Virus record (IMG/VR): IMGVR_UViG_3300020439_000031
Location: 1 to 36,182 of that record
DNA: 36,182 nucleotides
Reading direction: 5' to 3' (one strand)
Origin: a virus
Below the pieces are notes generated by a model that was not told where the DNA came from, did not search any database, and saw only the letters and a program-made list of their open reading frames with translations. Of this stretch, positions 23,882 through 32,037 are shown one piece after another (the first letter of the stretch is position 1; each line of letters opens with the position of its first letter). Both the position numbers and the translations under genes were made by a program.

Positions 23882-24398
23882 CTCTAGGCCGTTCTAAGAA
23901 TTGGTTTATAGTCACACGAAAGCTACCTCTGGGGCAGTGATAATCATGCCAGGTTACATCATCTTGCGCTGCAAAAATTAAAGCTCGATTAGGCTTCCAT
24001 TCTATTTCTTTTATTAATTTTTTGTTTTTATCATATAATCTTGTGCCAGAGTTTTCTATTGGGTCAACATAAACTACACAGCTTAACACTTTTCTTTGTG
24101 CCTCATCATGTATCGGATATCTGTGTGGCCCTCTAAGAAAGTTAACTTCCCAAAATAAACTAATTTCTGAATATGGCCTATGATATGTTAATTGGTCAAA
24201 GTAACTTTCATTTATTTTATTACTTTCTATGGCTTGTTTAAGTAATTCGTTATCAGGAAACGGAAAAGCTTGTTTTCTTGTTTCTCTGTCTATGTTTTTG
24301 CTCAAAAACCGTTTTGCTTCTGTCTGTATAGTTTTGAAAACATCTGCATCATAGTAATTGTCTATGACGATATGCTCCCAAGGTTCCGTAATTACCAT
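23865..24398 (-). CDS. 2OG-Fe(II) oxygenase-like protein, 177 aa
   Basis: The core has YPIHDEAQRKVLSCVVYVDP then GTRLYD, WHDYHCPRG and FRVTINQFL. Probable iron ligands are H97, E99 (H-x-E rather than the usual H-x-D) and H151, with R161 as the 2-oxoglutarate anchor. Such phage proteins hydroxylate unknown targets. It overlaps both neighbours (glycosyltransferase and radical SAM) by 7 and 17 bp. The H-x-E variant may alter activity. Fold assignment is fairly secure, substrate unknown. Confidence 0.75.
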   Translation of the reverse strand: MVITEPWEHIVIDNYYDADVFKTIQTEAKRFLSKNIDRETRKQAFPFPDNELLKQAIESNKINESYFDQLTYHRPYSEISLFWEVNFLRGPHRYPIHDEAQRKVLSCVVYVDPIENSGTRLYDKNKKLIKEIEWKPNRALIFAAQDDVTWHDYHCPRGSFRVTINQFLERPRDEQTA

Positions 24399-25303
24399 TT
24401 ATGCACCTCATAATCCGTCATGTTTTGTTTTTTGTACTTATGTAATTTTTCTAGTAAACGGTCTTTGTAATCCTCTTTGTGAAAATCTATACAAACTCTA
24501 CCGTAAAACCAGTTAAGCCATTTAATTTTATCTTTATAAGGAACAGCTTTAACATCTAAAATACTATCATCTGTTTCTACTAACGGCACTATATCGGTTG
24601 TCATACTTGGCCCGCGCAACGTGCAAACTGGCTTGTCATGTAAAATAGCCTTAAATGTTAAACCGCTATCTATGCTTACAACCCTATCCGCACCTTTAAT
24701 AAGCTCTTCCGACCTACATCCATCTACTAACTCGGTGTATTCGCTTAGAATGTTATGTTTTTTAGCTATATCCCATAAAATGTCGTAGTGCGTATTACCA
24801 CCTGCACATGGATGCGTTTTAAATATAGTGTATGTTTTTGAAGCTGTTGCCCAAGCAATATACTTAATTGTTCCTAATAAATCTTTTTCACCTGTCATTT
24901 GCAAAGGAAACAAAGTATACGGTCTTTGCTTTTCAAAAATACCTTTATGCTGTCCATACCTATCATTAGAATATTGTGCAAAATAATCTAAAATAGTTTC
25001 GTCTTCTGGTGCATCTTTATAAAAACCCCAAATAGGAAAAGCGTCTATATAAAACCCTTTACTGAAACGCATAAGGTGAAAATTTCCGTAACCGCCAGTA
25101 TATCTATATTTCCTAACCTTTTCTTCCCAATCTAACTCGTAAGGCTCCACATGACCTTGTATAGCATCACCAAACATTTTTATGTATTTTAGATTGATTA
25201 GTTTGTGATGCACACCTTTACGATTTGCATAATATATCTTGTAATAATCTTTTGGCTCTGAATTTTCAAAATCATGTAGCCGCCTGTTATCGAACGAAAC
25301 CAA
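24392..25303 (-). CDS. Capsule-type (KpsC/KpsS-like) glycosyltransferase-like protein, 303 aa
   Basis: The C-terminal half has TIFKTHPC (159-166), then ADRVVSIDSGLTFKAILHDK (205-224) and PVCTL: the K-x-HP and S-x-x-x-x-x-A-x-x-x-x-K-P-V pattern of capsule polysaccharide synthesis enzymes that transfer Kdo-like or related sugars. The N-terminal half is unassigned. The start is TTG at 25301-25303 with AGGAGG seven bases upstream, inside the end of the preceding gene. A role in glycan building or remodelling within the island fits; alternatives are other nucleotide-sugar-binding proteins. Confidence 0.65.
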   Translation of the reverse strand: MVSFDNRRLHDFENSEPKDYYKIYYANRKGVHHKLINLKYIKMFGDAIQGHVEPYELDWEEKVRKYRYTGGYGNFHLMRFSKGFYIDAFPIWGFYKDAPEDETILDYFAQYSNDRYGQHKGIFEKQRPYTLFPLQMTGEKDLLGTIKYIAWATASKTYTIFKTHPCAGGNTHYDILWDIAKKHNILSEYTELVDGCRSEELIKGADRVVSIDSGLTFKAILHDKPVCTLRGPSMTTDIVPLVETDDSILDVKAVPYKDKIKWLNWFYGRVCIDFHKEDYKDRLLEKLHKYKKQNMTDYEVHKW

Positions 25304-25778
25304 AAGAAAACCTCCTGCCCGCAGTCCACACGCAATGCCAAAAAGGTTTGTCTTTGTTTATATCGAAACTCCTAACTGTCCAACCTTCATCATCCCAATC
25401 CTCGATAATTTCACCAGTATCGGGGTCTGCGTATTTAAAAACAGCTTTATCTAATGTAAAAGTATAATAAACCCTATTGCCTTCATTATTGCTATTTGTG
25501 TGCCAAAACATACCTGACATTGGGCTATAATGTGCAGCATTTACTATTTGCTTTGCTTTTAAAACATTTTTTGCATTTAGCAAATATGGGTGTTCATAAC
25601 TGTCAATAGTCAGACAACCACCTGCATTTGTTAAATCTTTTTTAGGTATTAGCCACTTACTAAAATCTTCATAAAGAATAGGTCTTTGCGTAATAAATCC
25701 ATTCCATGTCTTCATTGTAGACTGAATGAATTGACCTAAAGCGTTTTTTACTTGTGGGTTAACTTTTTCACGTTTCAT
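25287..25778 (-). CDS. Putative double-stranded beta-helix oxygenase-like protein, 163 aa
   Basis: The second half has GMFWHTNSNNEGNRVYYTFT (89-108) and DKPFWHCVWTAGRRFSFGF (143-161). H93, H148 and R155/R156 in this order suggest a non-heme iron, 2-oxoglutarate-type beta-helix enzyme; the motif conservation looks like an active centre. I do not recognise a named family. It overlaps the preceding gene by 11 bp and the glycosyltransferase by 17 bp, and opens the enzymatic part of the island. Confidence 0.6.
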   Translation of the reverse strand: MKREKVNPQVKNALGQFIQSTMKTWNGFITQRPILYEDFSKWLIPKKDLTNAGGCLTIDSYEHPYLLNAKNVLKAKQIVNAAHYSPMSGMFWHTNSNNEGNRVYYTFTLDKAVFKYADPDTGEIIEDWDDEGWTVRSFDINKDKPFWHCVWTAGRRFSFGFVR

Positions 25779-26193
25779 CGGTGTTTAAATAGCTCATAAT
25801 ATCTTCGATTTCTTCATCAGTAACAATATCATCAGCTAAAATTTCTGCAACTTTGTCAGCGCCTAAGTATTGCGTAGCAACCATAGATAGCATGTCAAAA
25901 TCGTCTGTTCTTGCGCTTGCAGGAACTAAAGACATTTTTTGTAATTCTTCTATTAACCACTCTTTACCTTCGTCTGTAGCTAAATTTTTAAGATTTGGGT
26001 CTTTAAACATTGTATTGTTATCTGGGTCATAAAACATACTATCCCAATACTGTTTATCAATATTGTCAAAACAAGCAGGGTCTACGTCCACAATTTTTAC
26101 ATTTTCCATTTCATAAACAGCAGGTGGTATAAGTTTTCCGTCCGTTTCAATACAGCATACTGAATTATCAGACTTGTTAATTGCTATTTTCAT
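25768..26193 (-). CDS. Hypothetical acidic phage protein, 141 aa
   Basis: An acidic protein (many D and E, ending DEEIEDIMSYLNTDET) with no recognised motif. It is read between the large fibre gene (one-base overlap) and the oxygenase-like gene (11-bp overlap). It may be a fibre chaperone or attachment protein, as such small acidic proteins often follow fibre genes, but this is inference from position only. Confidence 0.6.
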   Translation of the reverse strand: MKIAINKSDNSVCCIETDGKLIPPAVYEMENVKIVDVDPACFDNIDKQYWDSMFYDPDNNTMFKDPNLKNLATDEGKEWLIEELQKMSLVPASARTDDFDMLSMVATQYLGADKVAEILADDIVTDEEIEDIMSYLNTDET

Positions 26194-28184
26194 TATGAAT
26201 ATGTCCTATAAACTTTTCTAAATCTGTATGCATTACCTGTTGCGCCATCTGAGCTAATTGTAACGGTGTAAGTGCTTATTTGACAATACATACAAGGCCA
26301 AGTATTAGCGTCCATCGCAGCAAAACCGTAATACCCCGCATTATATGCAGAAGTCGTTCCTGAGTTTGTCCAACTATCATACAATAAGTCGCTAAAAGTT
26401 ACACCGCCCGACGGCAAATTAGTAAAATTATTTCCGTCTAAATAATATGAACCTTCTTGCCCATCTAATGTGTCACTATCTAATCCTGACCCCGTACCAT
26501 CTACAGATTTCACTGCGGTAAGAACATCTGATGCTGTTAATGTTGTTGCTATAGACGCATCTGCGCCGCCGTTAAAACTTGCTGTACCTGTTACTGGCCC
26601 AGTCAAAGCAATGTTTCTTGATGTTTGTAAAGTTGAAGCTGTTGTCGCGTTACCCGTTACAGCACCCGTTACATTTCCCTCTACATTAGCAACGATTGTA
26701 GCTGTAGAATAACTAGAATGGCTTGTGTCTATCGCTCCTTGTGGAACTGGGTCATATTCGTCTGTCAGTTTCCATTTTGCATCAGTAACATCAAAAAACA
26801 AACCAACGTGTGTATAACCAACGCCTGATGTGCCAGTATTACGGTTTGACCAAAAACCAGTGTCTACATTTGTTGGCCCTGCTGTACCTGTCCACACATC
26901 ATTAAGTGTATGACCTGTCGTTGCACCAAATTCTACATAGATGTTATCGGCACTATGAATTAGTTGCTTATCGCCTGTTATTGCTGTGCCTGAGGATTGT
27001 GTGGTTGCAAAGTTATCTGTCGATACGGCAAATGTATCGGCTGCGCCGCCAGTGCCATCAATTTTTACATAGTAAGTTGTTGATGTTGTGCCAGTAAAGT
27101 GACCTGAGAAAAAGGCATCATCTAAGCCACTACCATTAAAGGTTGTACCTGCCTCACCGATGCTGTCACCTTCGTTAGCTCTATAGAACGGAGCACCTGC
27201 AACCACATTGTTTGAAGATGTTGACGTAGTTGTGCCAACAACATTTAAATCACCATCAACTGTTAAATCGCTACCGATATGTGCAGATGTCCTAACTCTA
27301 AAACTATTAACAGAATGGTTTTGCTGATTAACTAATAAAATACCATTAGAAGCGTCTGAGTTTACAACCCAACCTAAACACATAGGATAGTTAGGATACA
27401 CTGGTGATGCATTTTGCACCGCTCCTGCTGTTAAACCTACAAAAAAGTTTGTTCCTGCTGTCAGTGCGCTTGTATCAAGTCCTGTTAACTGACCTGCTAT
27501 GATACAATACCCATAAGCACCATCTGCAATATCTGATGCCGCTAAACCTTGAGCATTATATGCATTTACATCTGTTGCATTTGCTAAGCCAACTGTAGGA
27601 ACATCTATATCACCCGATACATAATTTCCTGAGAAATATAACGGTTTACCTTTACCAATAGTCGAACCAGTGTTGTTATAAACTCTTTGATGTTCTTCTA
27701 TACCTAATTCGTGAACAACATTTACGTCATCAGAATAGTAATTTAGGGTTTTGTGTATGCTGTCATACCATAAACGCCCCTCGTTATGCGCTGCATGAGC
27801 AGACTGTATATCTAAGTCTATATGGCTTCCTACGGTCAAACTACCGCTACCAATATCTACATTGGCATTATTATCTTTGTATAAAAATTTTGCCGCGGGA
27901 ACTGTTACAAATATATCTTTGTCACCTGCTCCCCAATCTACTGCTGCATCACTGTTACTACTTTCTAAAACGGCTGTCCTAGCTAATGTGCCACCTGATG
28001 CTGTGTAAGTACCTAAACCGACTTCGTAATTAGTAGAATTATCTGTTACAGCATAATAAGTTGTGTTGCCATCACCTATTGCATCGAAACCTTGGAACCC
28101 TGATGCGGTAGCTCCAATAGTGTAAGCACCTGTGCCAGTAGTTGTTGTCTGAGCTTTTACCCTATCAGCTATTACCAACGCCAT
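26193..28184 (-). CDS. Large tail fibre protein, 663 aa
   Basis: Beta-rich, low-Lys, Gly/Thr/Ser-rich protein. The N-terminus (MALVIADRVKAQTTTTGTGA) is typical of fibre proteins attached to the tail; the central part has SHIGSDLTVDGDLNVVGTTT, and residues about 510-535 have the GNVTGAVTGNATTASTLQ motif common in marine phage fibres. The C-terminus (YRFRKVYRTYS) may be the receptor tip. Ribosome site AGGAG. It immediately precedes the modification island in the transcript. Confidence 0.82.
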   Translation of the reverse strand: MALVIADRVKAQTTTTGTGAYTIGATASGFQGFDAIGDGNTTYYAVTDNSTNYEVGLGTYTASGGTLARTAVLESSNSDAAVDWGAGDKDIFVTVPAAKFLYKDNNANVDIGSGSLTVGSHIDLDIQSAHAAHNEGRLWYDSIHKTLNYYSDDVNVVHELGIEEHQRVYNNTGSTIGKGKPLYFSGNYVSGDIDVPTVGLANATDVNAYNAQGLAASDIADGAYGYCIIAGQLTGLDTSALTAGTNFFVGLTAGAVQNASPVYPNYPMCLGWVVNSDASNGILLVNQQNHSVNSFRVRTSAHIGSDLTVDGDLNVVGTTTSTSSNNVVAGAPFYRANEGDSIGEAGTTFNGSGLDDAFFSGHFTGTTSTTYYVKIDGTGGAADTFAVSTDNFATTQSSGTAITGDKQLIHSADNIYVEFGATTGHTLNDVWTGTAGPTNVDTGFWSNRNTGTSGVGYTHVGLFFDVTDAKWKLTDEYDPVPQGAIDTSHSSYSTATIVANVEGNVTGAVTGNATTASTLQTSRNIALTGPVTGTASFNGGADASIATTLTASDVLTAVKSVDGTGSGLDSDTLDGQEGSYYLDGNNFTNLPSGGVTFSDLLYDSWTNSGTTSAYNAGYYGFAAMDANTWPCMYCQISTYTVTISSDGATGNAYRFRKVYRTYS

Positions 28185-28193
28185 AGTTTACTC

Positions 28194-28565
28194 CTAAATT
28201 GGGTCTGTAAATTCTATATCCATTGCGGTTAAAGCAAAATTATTACCAGAATAAACCACTTGTGAAGACGTTAGTGCATCTGTAGCTAACAACCTACTGT
28301 TAACGGTATCTACTATGGCATAGTGAGATGCGGTGCCATTGGCGTTAAAACTTCCATTTGTAATAGCGGCAAGCGTTACTTTTCTACCACCTGACGCCCT
28401 GTCAGACGGTGCAGATATATTTATACCTGTTGCGCTACCTAAACTATAGGTTGATGTTGCTTCTGTATAAGTAGTCGCTTCTTGTGAAGTCAAATGAAGG
28501 GCATTTGCCTCCGTATCCAGAACGGATAAGCCGTTATCCATTACCCTGTCTGCTAGTGTTGCCAT
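28194..28565 (-). CDS. Virion-associated protein, 123 aa
   Basis: Starts MATLADRVMDNGLSVLDTEA and is rich in T, S and A with predicted beta strands (GRKVTLAAITNGSFNANGTA). Small proteins of this kind sit between the head-tail adaptor and the fibre genes in marine podoviruses and are probably tail or decoration proteins. Good ribosome site (TTAGGAG); 10 bp from the fibre gene. No family named. Confidence 0.65.
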   Translation of the reverse strand: MATLADRVMDNGLSVLDTEANALHLTSQEATTYTEATSTYSLGSATGINISAPSDRASGGRKVTLAAITNGSFNANGTASHYAIVDTVNSRLLATDALTSSQVVYSGNNFALTAMDIEFTDPI

Positions 28566-29188
28566 TATGCATAACTCCTAATTTGTATTTTACGACCTGA
28601 CCCACTTGTTTTTGCGTTTTCGCTTTCTTGATTTATCATATTAACACCGCTTTTATAAAATGCTGCCCAAGTTTGCGCCCTTTCATCCTCTTGTAAATAT
28701 GGCGCACTGTGCATTAACGCACCATATAAATAAACGTCAGGATGATATTGTAGCACCCAATTTGATGTGTTTGTATTGTTAAGTGGGTTTATTGTACCAT
28801 AGTATAAAATTTCTAAAACATAAGTTGCATCAGGTGTAGGGAATAATTCTATGCTACCATCAAGCAAGGCATAATTTATTGGTTTTGCTGTAGTATTACC
28901 GCTTGCTGCCCTAAGTTTGCTTATTTCTAATGAATTAACTATTTGTAAAACATCTGTTTCCGCAGTGTTTAATGTAAGCCTTATCGACTCTAAAAAATCA
29001 ACTGGTAAAGAACTAAATTGTGCATTTACATTTGCTGTTGACCGCTTTTCCATACGGTAATGCCTTATTTCCCTATTCATAGAGGTTTCAGCTAATGTAA
29101 TAAAGCTAGGAATAGAGGTAGTTAAATCATCACGATTTAGAAAATTTGCTATTTCAGTTTGTAATTCTGCATAAGTTGTTAAAGCCAT
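28565..29188 (-). CDS. Head-tail adaptor protein, 207 aa
   Basis: MALTTYAELQTEIANFLNRD and SFITLAETSMNREIRHYRME, followed by NYALLDGSIELFPTPDATYV, match the common podovirus adaptor class (helical, gp4-like function) that docks under the portal and joins head to tail. It overlaps the next gene by one base. It is separated from the portal gene by about 19 kb, although both proteins assemble at the same vertex. Confidence 0.8.
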   Translation of the reverse strand: MALTTYAELQTEIANFLNRDDLTTSIPSFITLAETSMNREIRHYRMEKRSTANVNAQFSSLPVDFLESIRLTLNTAETDVLQIVNSLEISKLRAASGNTTAKPINYALLDGSIELFPTPDATYVLEILYYGTINPLNNTNTSNWVLQYHPDVYLYGALMHSAPYLQEDERAQTWAAFYKSGVNMINQESENAKTSGSGRKIQIRSYA

Positions 29189-29192
29189 AAAT

Positions 29193-29453
29193 TCACCACT
29201 TTACTTTGTTTGCCCAATACGCGGCAGACATTTTGCCCCTATCAATAAACCTCTTTTGTCTCGCTTTAAACGATTTAGCTCTTGGTGTCATGGTTTTATC
29301 ACCCTTAACGCCTTGTTGACCAAATCGAATAGTTTTAATTTTATTACCTTCTTTAGCAACGACAATATGCGACTTTGTAGGATGGCTCGGTGTTCTTTTA
29401 GGTTTGTTATACCCTGTTACACCTGCCCTTTTTAATCTAGGGTCTTTAGCCAC
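29193..29453 (-). CDS. Conserved small basic phage protein, 86 aa
   Basis: MAKDPRLKRAGVTGYNKPKR, SHPTKSHIVVAKEGNKIKTI and the ending KMSAAYWANKVKW belong to a small basic protein widespread after terminase genes in marine and enterobacterial podoviruses. Function unknown; DNA binding or head assembly is possible from its charge. The start is GTG at 29451-29453, overlapping the stop of the preceding micro-ORF by one base. Confidence 0.8.
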   Translation of the reverse strand: MAKDPRLKRAGVTGYNKPKRTPSHPTKSHIVVAKEGNKIKTIRFGQQGVKGDKTMTPRAKSFKARQKRFIDRGKMSAAYWANKVKW

Positions 29454-29500
29454 TATTTCTTTTTGCCTTTGCGCTTTTTACCTTTATGATATCCAGGCAT
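29453..29500 (-). CDS. Lysine-rich micro-ORF, 15 aa
   Basis: MPGYHKGKKRKGKKK then stop. The ATG overlaps the preceding TAA (TAATG) and the TAG overlaps the next GTG, so it is fitted between coupled genes. Similar tiny MPGY-K-rich peptides occur in this position in related phages, by recollection. It may be a real nucleic-acid-binding micropeptide or a translational coupling device. Confidence 0.5.
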   Translation of the reverse strand: MPGYHKGKKRKGKKK

Positions 29501-29679
29501 TACTTTTTCCTTTTCTTTTTCATAGCTCTAATATTATCGACCATATTTGGATAGGGTCGGCCTGCCTTTTTAGCTGTGCGTTTAGCTTTTGCTTTTTCAG
29601 CACTAGTCATTTTTCGCCGTTTGTTTTTGGGGGTGGGGTTTTTGCTTTCCCAAACGGGTTTCTTTTTAGGTTTTTTCAA
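29500..29679 (-). CDS. Small conserved basic protein, TTG start, 59 aa
   Basis: Reads MKKPKKKPVWESKNPTPKNK, then TSAEKAKAKRTAKKAGRPYP and NMVDNIRAMKKKRKK. The KxPVW and AGRPYPNxVDN pattern is shared by small basic proteins next to terminase genes in many phages. It starts at TTG (29677-29679) with a perfect AGGAGG six bases upstream. It follows the large terminase gene by 43 bp. Probably nucleic-acid binding, role in packaging unproven. Confidence 0.75.
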   Translation of the reverse strand: MKKPKKKPVWESKNPTPKNKRRKMTSAEKAKAKRTAKKAGRPYPNMVDNIRAMKKKRKK

Positions 29680-29722
29680 GGCAGACCTCCTACTTTCTGC
29701 CTCTATAGCATATTATTTTTTG

Positions 29723-30982
29723 TTACGCTATCCCTTTTAGATTGCGTCTAATAGGTTCACCCCAATCTTTTACGGGCTTATAACCAACAGCTAAATATCT
29801 AAAACTATCTGCACCGTGTGATGTCCAGTCATGCAAAGGTCTACCACGCCATGATTTAAGTTTTTCATCAAATTCTCTACGGTACTGCAAAAGTGCCTCT
29901 ATCCCACGTTCACACTTTTGTTCGTCGAACCAACACCTATTGAGCATTGACCTCGCAGCCTGCACACCATCATCAATTCCTAATTTTGGTGCAATCTCGA
30001 TGTTTCTTATGCCTAAATTTTCTAACGTTTCTAACCTGCTTTTACCAGTTCCTAATTCTTTCACCTTAACGTCATGAGGCATGATATGTGCTTCGTAATG
30101 ATAACCTTTATCGCTTAGAACTTTTGCATAGTGGTCTAGCCCTACGCCAGAATTTTCATAATAATCTATCAAATGTATTTCTTGCCCTACAAATTGAGCA
30201 AACCATAATGCTGTACTGTCGCCGATACCAAGGTCATAACTTACGACAACACTTACAGAAGGGTCATAAGGAACTGACGAAACTCTATTTTCTTCTTTAG
30301 CTTTTTTCATTTCGACAGCGTAATAAGCACCTTGGATTGCTGCTTCAAAACTGCATAGAAACTCTTGAGCATATCTATCTTCGCCCATAGTTTCTTTTGC
30401 TTCTTCTAATTCTTTTTTATCTAAAATATCTGTTTCATCTGCTTTATACATCGCACAAAACCAATTATCATTTTTCAGTGCGCTGTTATAAATTTCCCAA
30501 AATTCATTTTTACCTTTTGGTGTGCCTATAAATGTTGCTTTGCCTTTACGGTCTGCTAATGAAGGTCTAATGACAGTCGGCCAAGCATTTGCAGGGAAAT
30601 CTGCAGGTTCGTCTAATACAACTGAATCGAAATACAACCCACGCATAGCATCATAATTATCTGCACCAAATAATCTAAATCGTGCGCCGTTTGGAAAATC
30701 GGCTCTAAGTTCTGCAACGTTATAGACAACACCTTCAACATCTTGCGTATATTCTAGCAAATAATCCCATGCTATGGCTTTTGCTTGTCGATAGTATGGT
30801 GCAATGTAAGCAACTCTTACTTTGTTTCTTTCTGTTGTTAATGCAGTCCTTATAAGGTCATTGATAGCTGCTACAGTTTTACCAAATCGTCTATGAGCAA
30901 CAATAACAGCAAATCTTTCTTGCCTCTTATGGAAATCTTTAACTAATTGTCTAGGTCGGTATTTAATCGTCCTCGTCGTCAT
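29723..30982 (-). CDS. terL: Terminase large subunit
   Basis: The packaging motor ATPase and nuclease. Walker A-like AHRRFGKT (29-36), Walker B VVLDE (121-125), coupling motif GTPKG (153-157), and nuclease acidic residues D250 (SYDLGIGDSTALWF), D304 (MPHD) and D392 (HGADSFRY). Length 419 aa is normal. It overlaps terS by 20 bp. It docks on the portal and pumps DNA into the procapsid. Whether packaging uses cos, pac or terminal repeats cannot be decided here. Confidence 0.95.
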   Translation of the reverse strand: MTTRTIKYRPRQLVKDFHKRQERFAVIVAHRRFGKTVAAINDLIRTALTTERNKVRVAYIAPYYRQAKAIAWDYLLEYTQDVEGVVYNVAELRADFPNGARFRLFGADNYDAMRGLYFDSVVLDEPADFPANAWPTVIRPSLADRKGKATFIGTPKGKNEFWEIYNSALKNDNWFCAMYKADETDILDKKELEEAKETMGEDRYAQEFLCSFEAAIQGAYYAVEMKKAKEENRVSSVPYDPSVSVVVSYDLGIGDSTALWFAQFVGQEIHLIDYYENSGVGLDHYAKVLSDKGYHYEAHIMPHDVKVKELGTGKSRLETLENLGIRNIEIAPKLGIDDGVQAARSMLNRCWFDEQKCERGIEALLQYRREFDEKLKSWRGRPLHDWTSHGADSFRYLAVGYKPVKDWGEPIRRNLKGIA

Positions 30983-31337
30983 CGTCTAACCATTTGTAAG
31001 CAATAACGTGTTCGCCAGTATCACCTGCACCTTCAATACGTTGTGTTTCTTTCCAACCTGCTCTTGTTTTTAAATAAAATATTTGTGCGCCCAAATCACC
31101 ATTTCTTGCTTTTTGTATTAAATTTTGAGCAACAAACCCAACAGCTTTTGCTTGACCCTTTTTATATAGTGCAGAAACCTCTTCGTCTCTGTCTAAAATA
31201 TCAAAGAAAACACGCCTACTTATACCGAAGTAATCAGCTATTTGTTCTGTTGTCAGTACAGCTGCTAATGTTTCTATTTCTTTTTTTTGTTCTGCATTTA
31301 ATTCAATTCTAGGTCTTCCACCTTTGTTTTTAGTCAT
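30963..31337 (-). CDS. terS: Terminase small subunit
   Basis: A 124-residue protein with an N-terminal HTH-like region (LTTEQIADYFGISRRVFFDI), a central helical part (QNLIQKARNGDLGAQIFYLK) and an acidic tail (DDDDEDD). This is the usual small terminase layout: DNA recognition, oligomerisation and TerL contact. It lies directly upstream of terL with overlapping frames, and 8 bp of its start overlaps the Mom-like gene. Confidence 0.88.
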   Translation of the reverse strand: MTKNKGGRPRIELNAEQKKEIETLAAVLTTEQIADYFGISRRVFFDILDRDEEVSALYKKGQAKAVGFVAQNLIQKARNGDLGAQIFYLKTRAGWKETQRIEGAGDTGEHVIAYKWLDDDDEDD

Positions 31338-32037
31338 AGGCTGCCTCTTGTATTGGAGCGTGTAGGTCAGTGCTGCCCTGCCGCTGTGCCAGTTGGGAAC
31401 TAGCCATCGCCTGCTTTACACGCTTTGGATATGGTTCTGATAAATGCTTTATGTCTTCATACATTTGTTTAGTCAGTGCCATTAAGTATCTATGTTTACC
31501 TTTAGTAAAATGTTTAGTTGCTTTTGGGTCTAAATGTTTTCTTATTTCATCTAATGTCTGTCTGACACCTTTGCTATGAATAGTTTTGCTGTGAACTTGT
31601 TTGCCATTAACTATCCAAGAACCAGAAGACCCTGCATTTCTTAACCCTGTGTATATCCAGTTAGTAGCCTGATAAATGCCGCCATGATGGTCTTGGTCTG
31701 CATCTGCATAACTAACTATTAATTTTAATTTAGGAGCTTTTTTTCTTAAAAACTTTATAGCTATTGCCATAATGCGGCTAACAGGTGTTTTATGTTCTGT
31801 AAGAGCTATTCTAACTAATTCGCAACCTTCATCCATTTTTAATTTAAACGGTTTTAGCATATTATTGTTTGCACCTCTACCAAACAATACAACACCTATA
31901 AACTTGTCATTTTCCCATACACCAATTTTTATAAGCTTTCCTACTGGCATAGATTTTGTATAGTGCCAGTTTTCACAAGCATATTTAGAAGCCTCATATG
32001 AAGCCCAATTTAATTTTAAGTTAGGCTTTTCTTGCAT
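31330..32037 (-). CDS. Mom-like DNA modification protein (GNAT-type fold)
   Basis: ASYEASKYACENWHYTKSMP, GKLIKIGVWENDKFIGVVLF, GRGANNN, CELVRIALTEHKTPVSRI and ADQDHHGGIYQATNWIYTG match the Mom family; phage Mu Mom adds a methylcarbamoyl group to adenine and blocks host restriction. The C-terminus (PYPKRVKQAMA, GSTDLHAPIQ) is also typical. The frame opens at 32067, but ATG 32037 gives the usual start and a smaller overlap with the ParB-like gene. Modifies phage DNA late, before packaging, by position next to terS. That this enzyme makes the Mu-type base is inference. Confidence 0.8.
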   Translation of the reverse strand: MQEKPNLKLNWASYEASKYACENWHYTKSMPVGKLIKIGVWENDKFIGVVLFGRGANNNMLKPFKLKMDEGCELVRIALTEHKTPVSRIMAIAIKFLRKKAPKLKLIVSYADADQDHHGGIYQATNWIYTGLRNAGSSGSWIVNGKQVHSKTIHSKGVRQTLDEIRKHLDPKATKHFTKGKHRYLMALTKQMYEDIKHLSEPYPKRVKQAMASSQLAQRQGSTDLHAPIQEAAYD

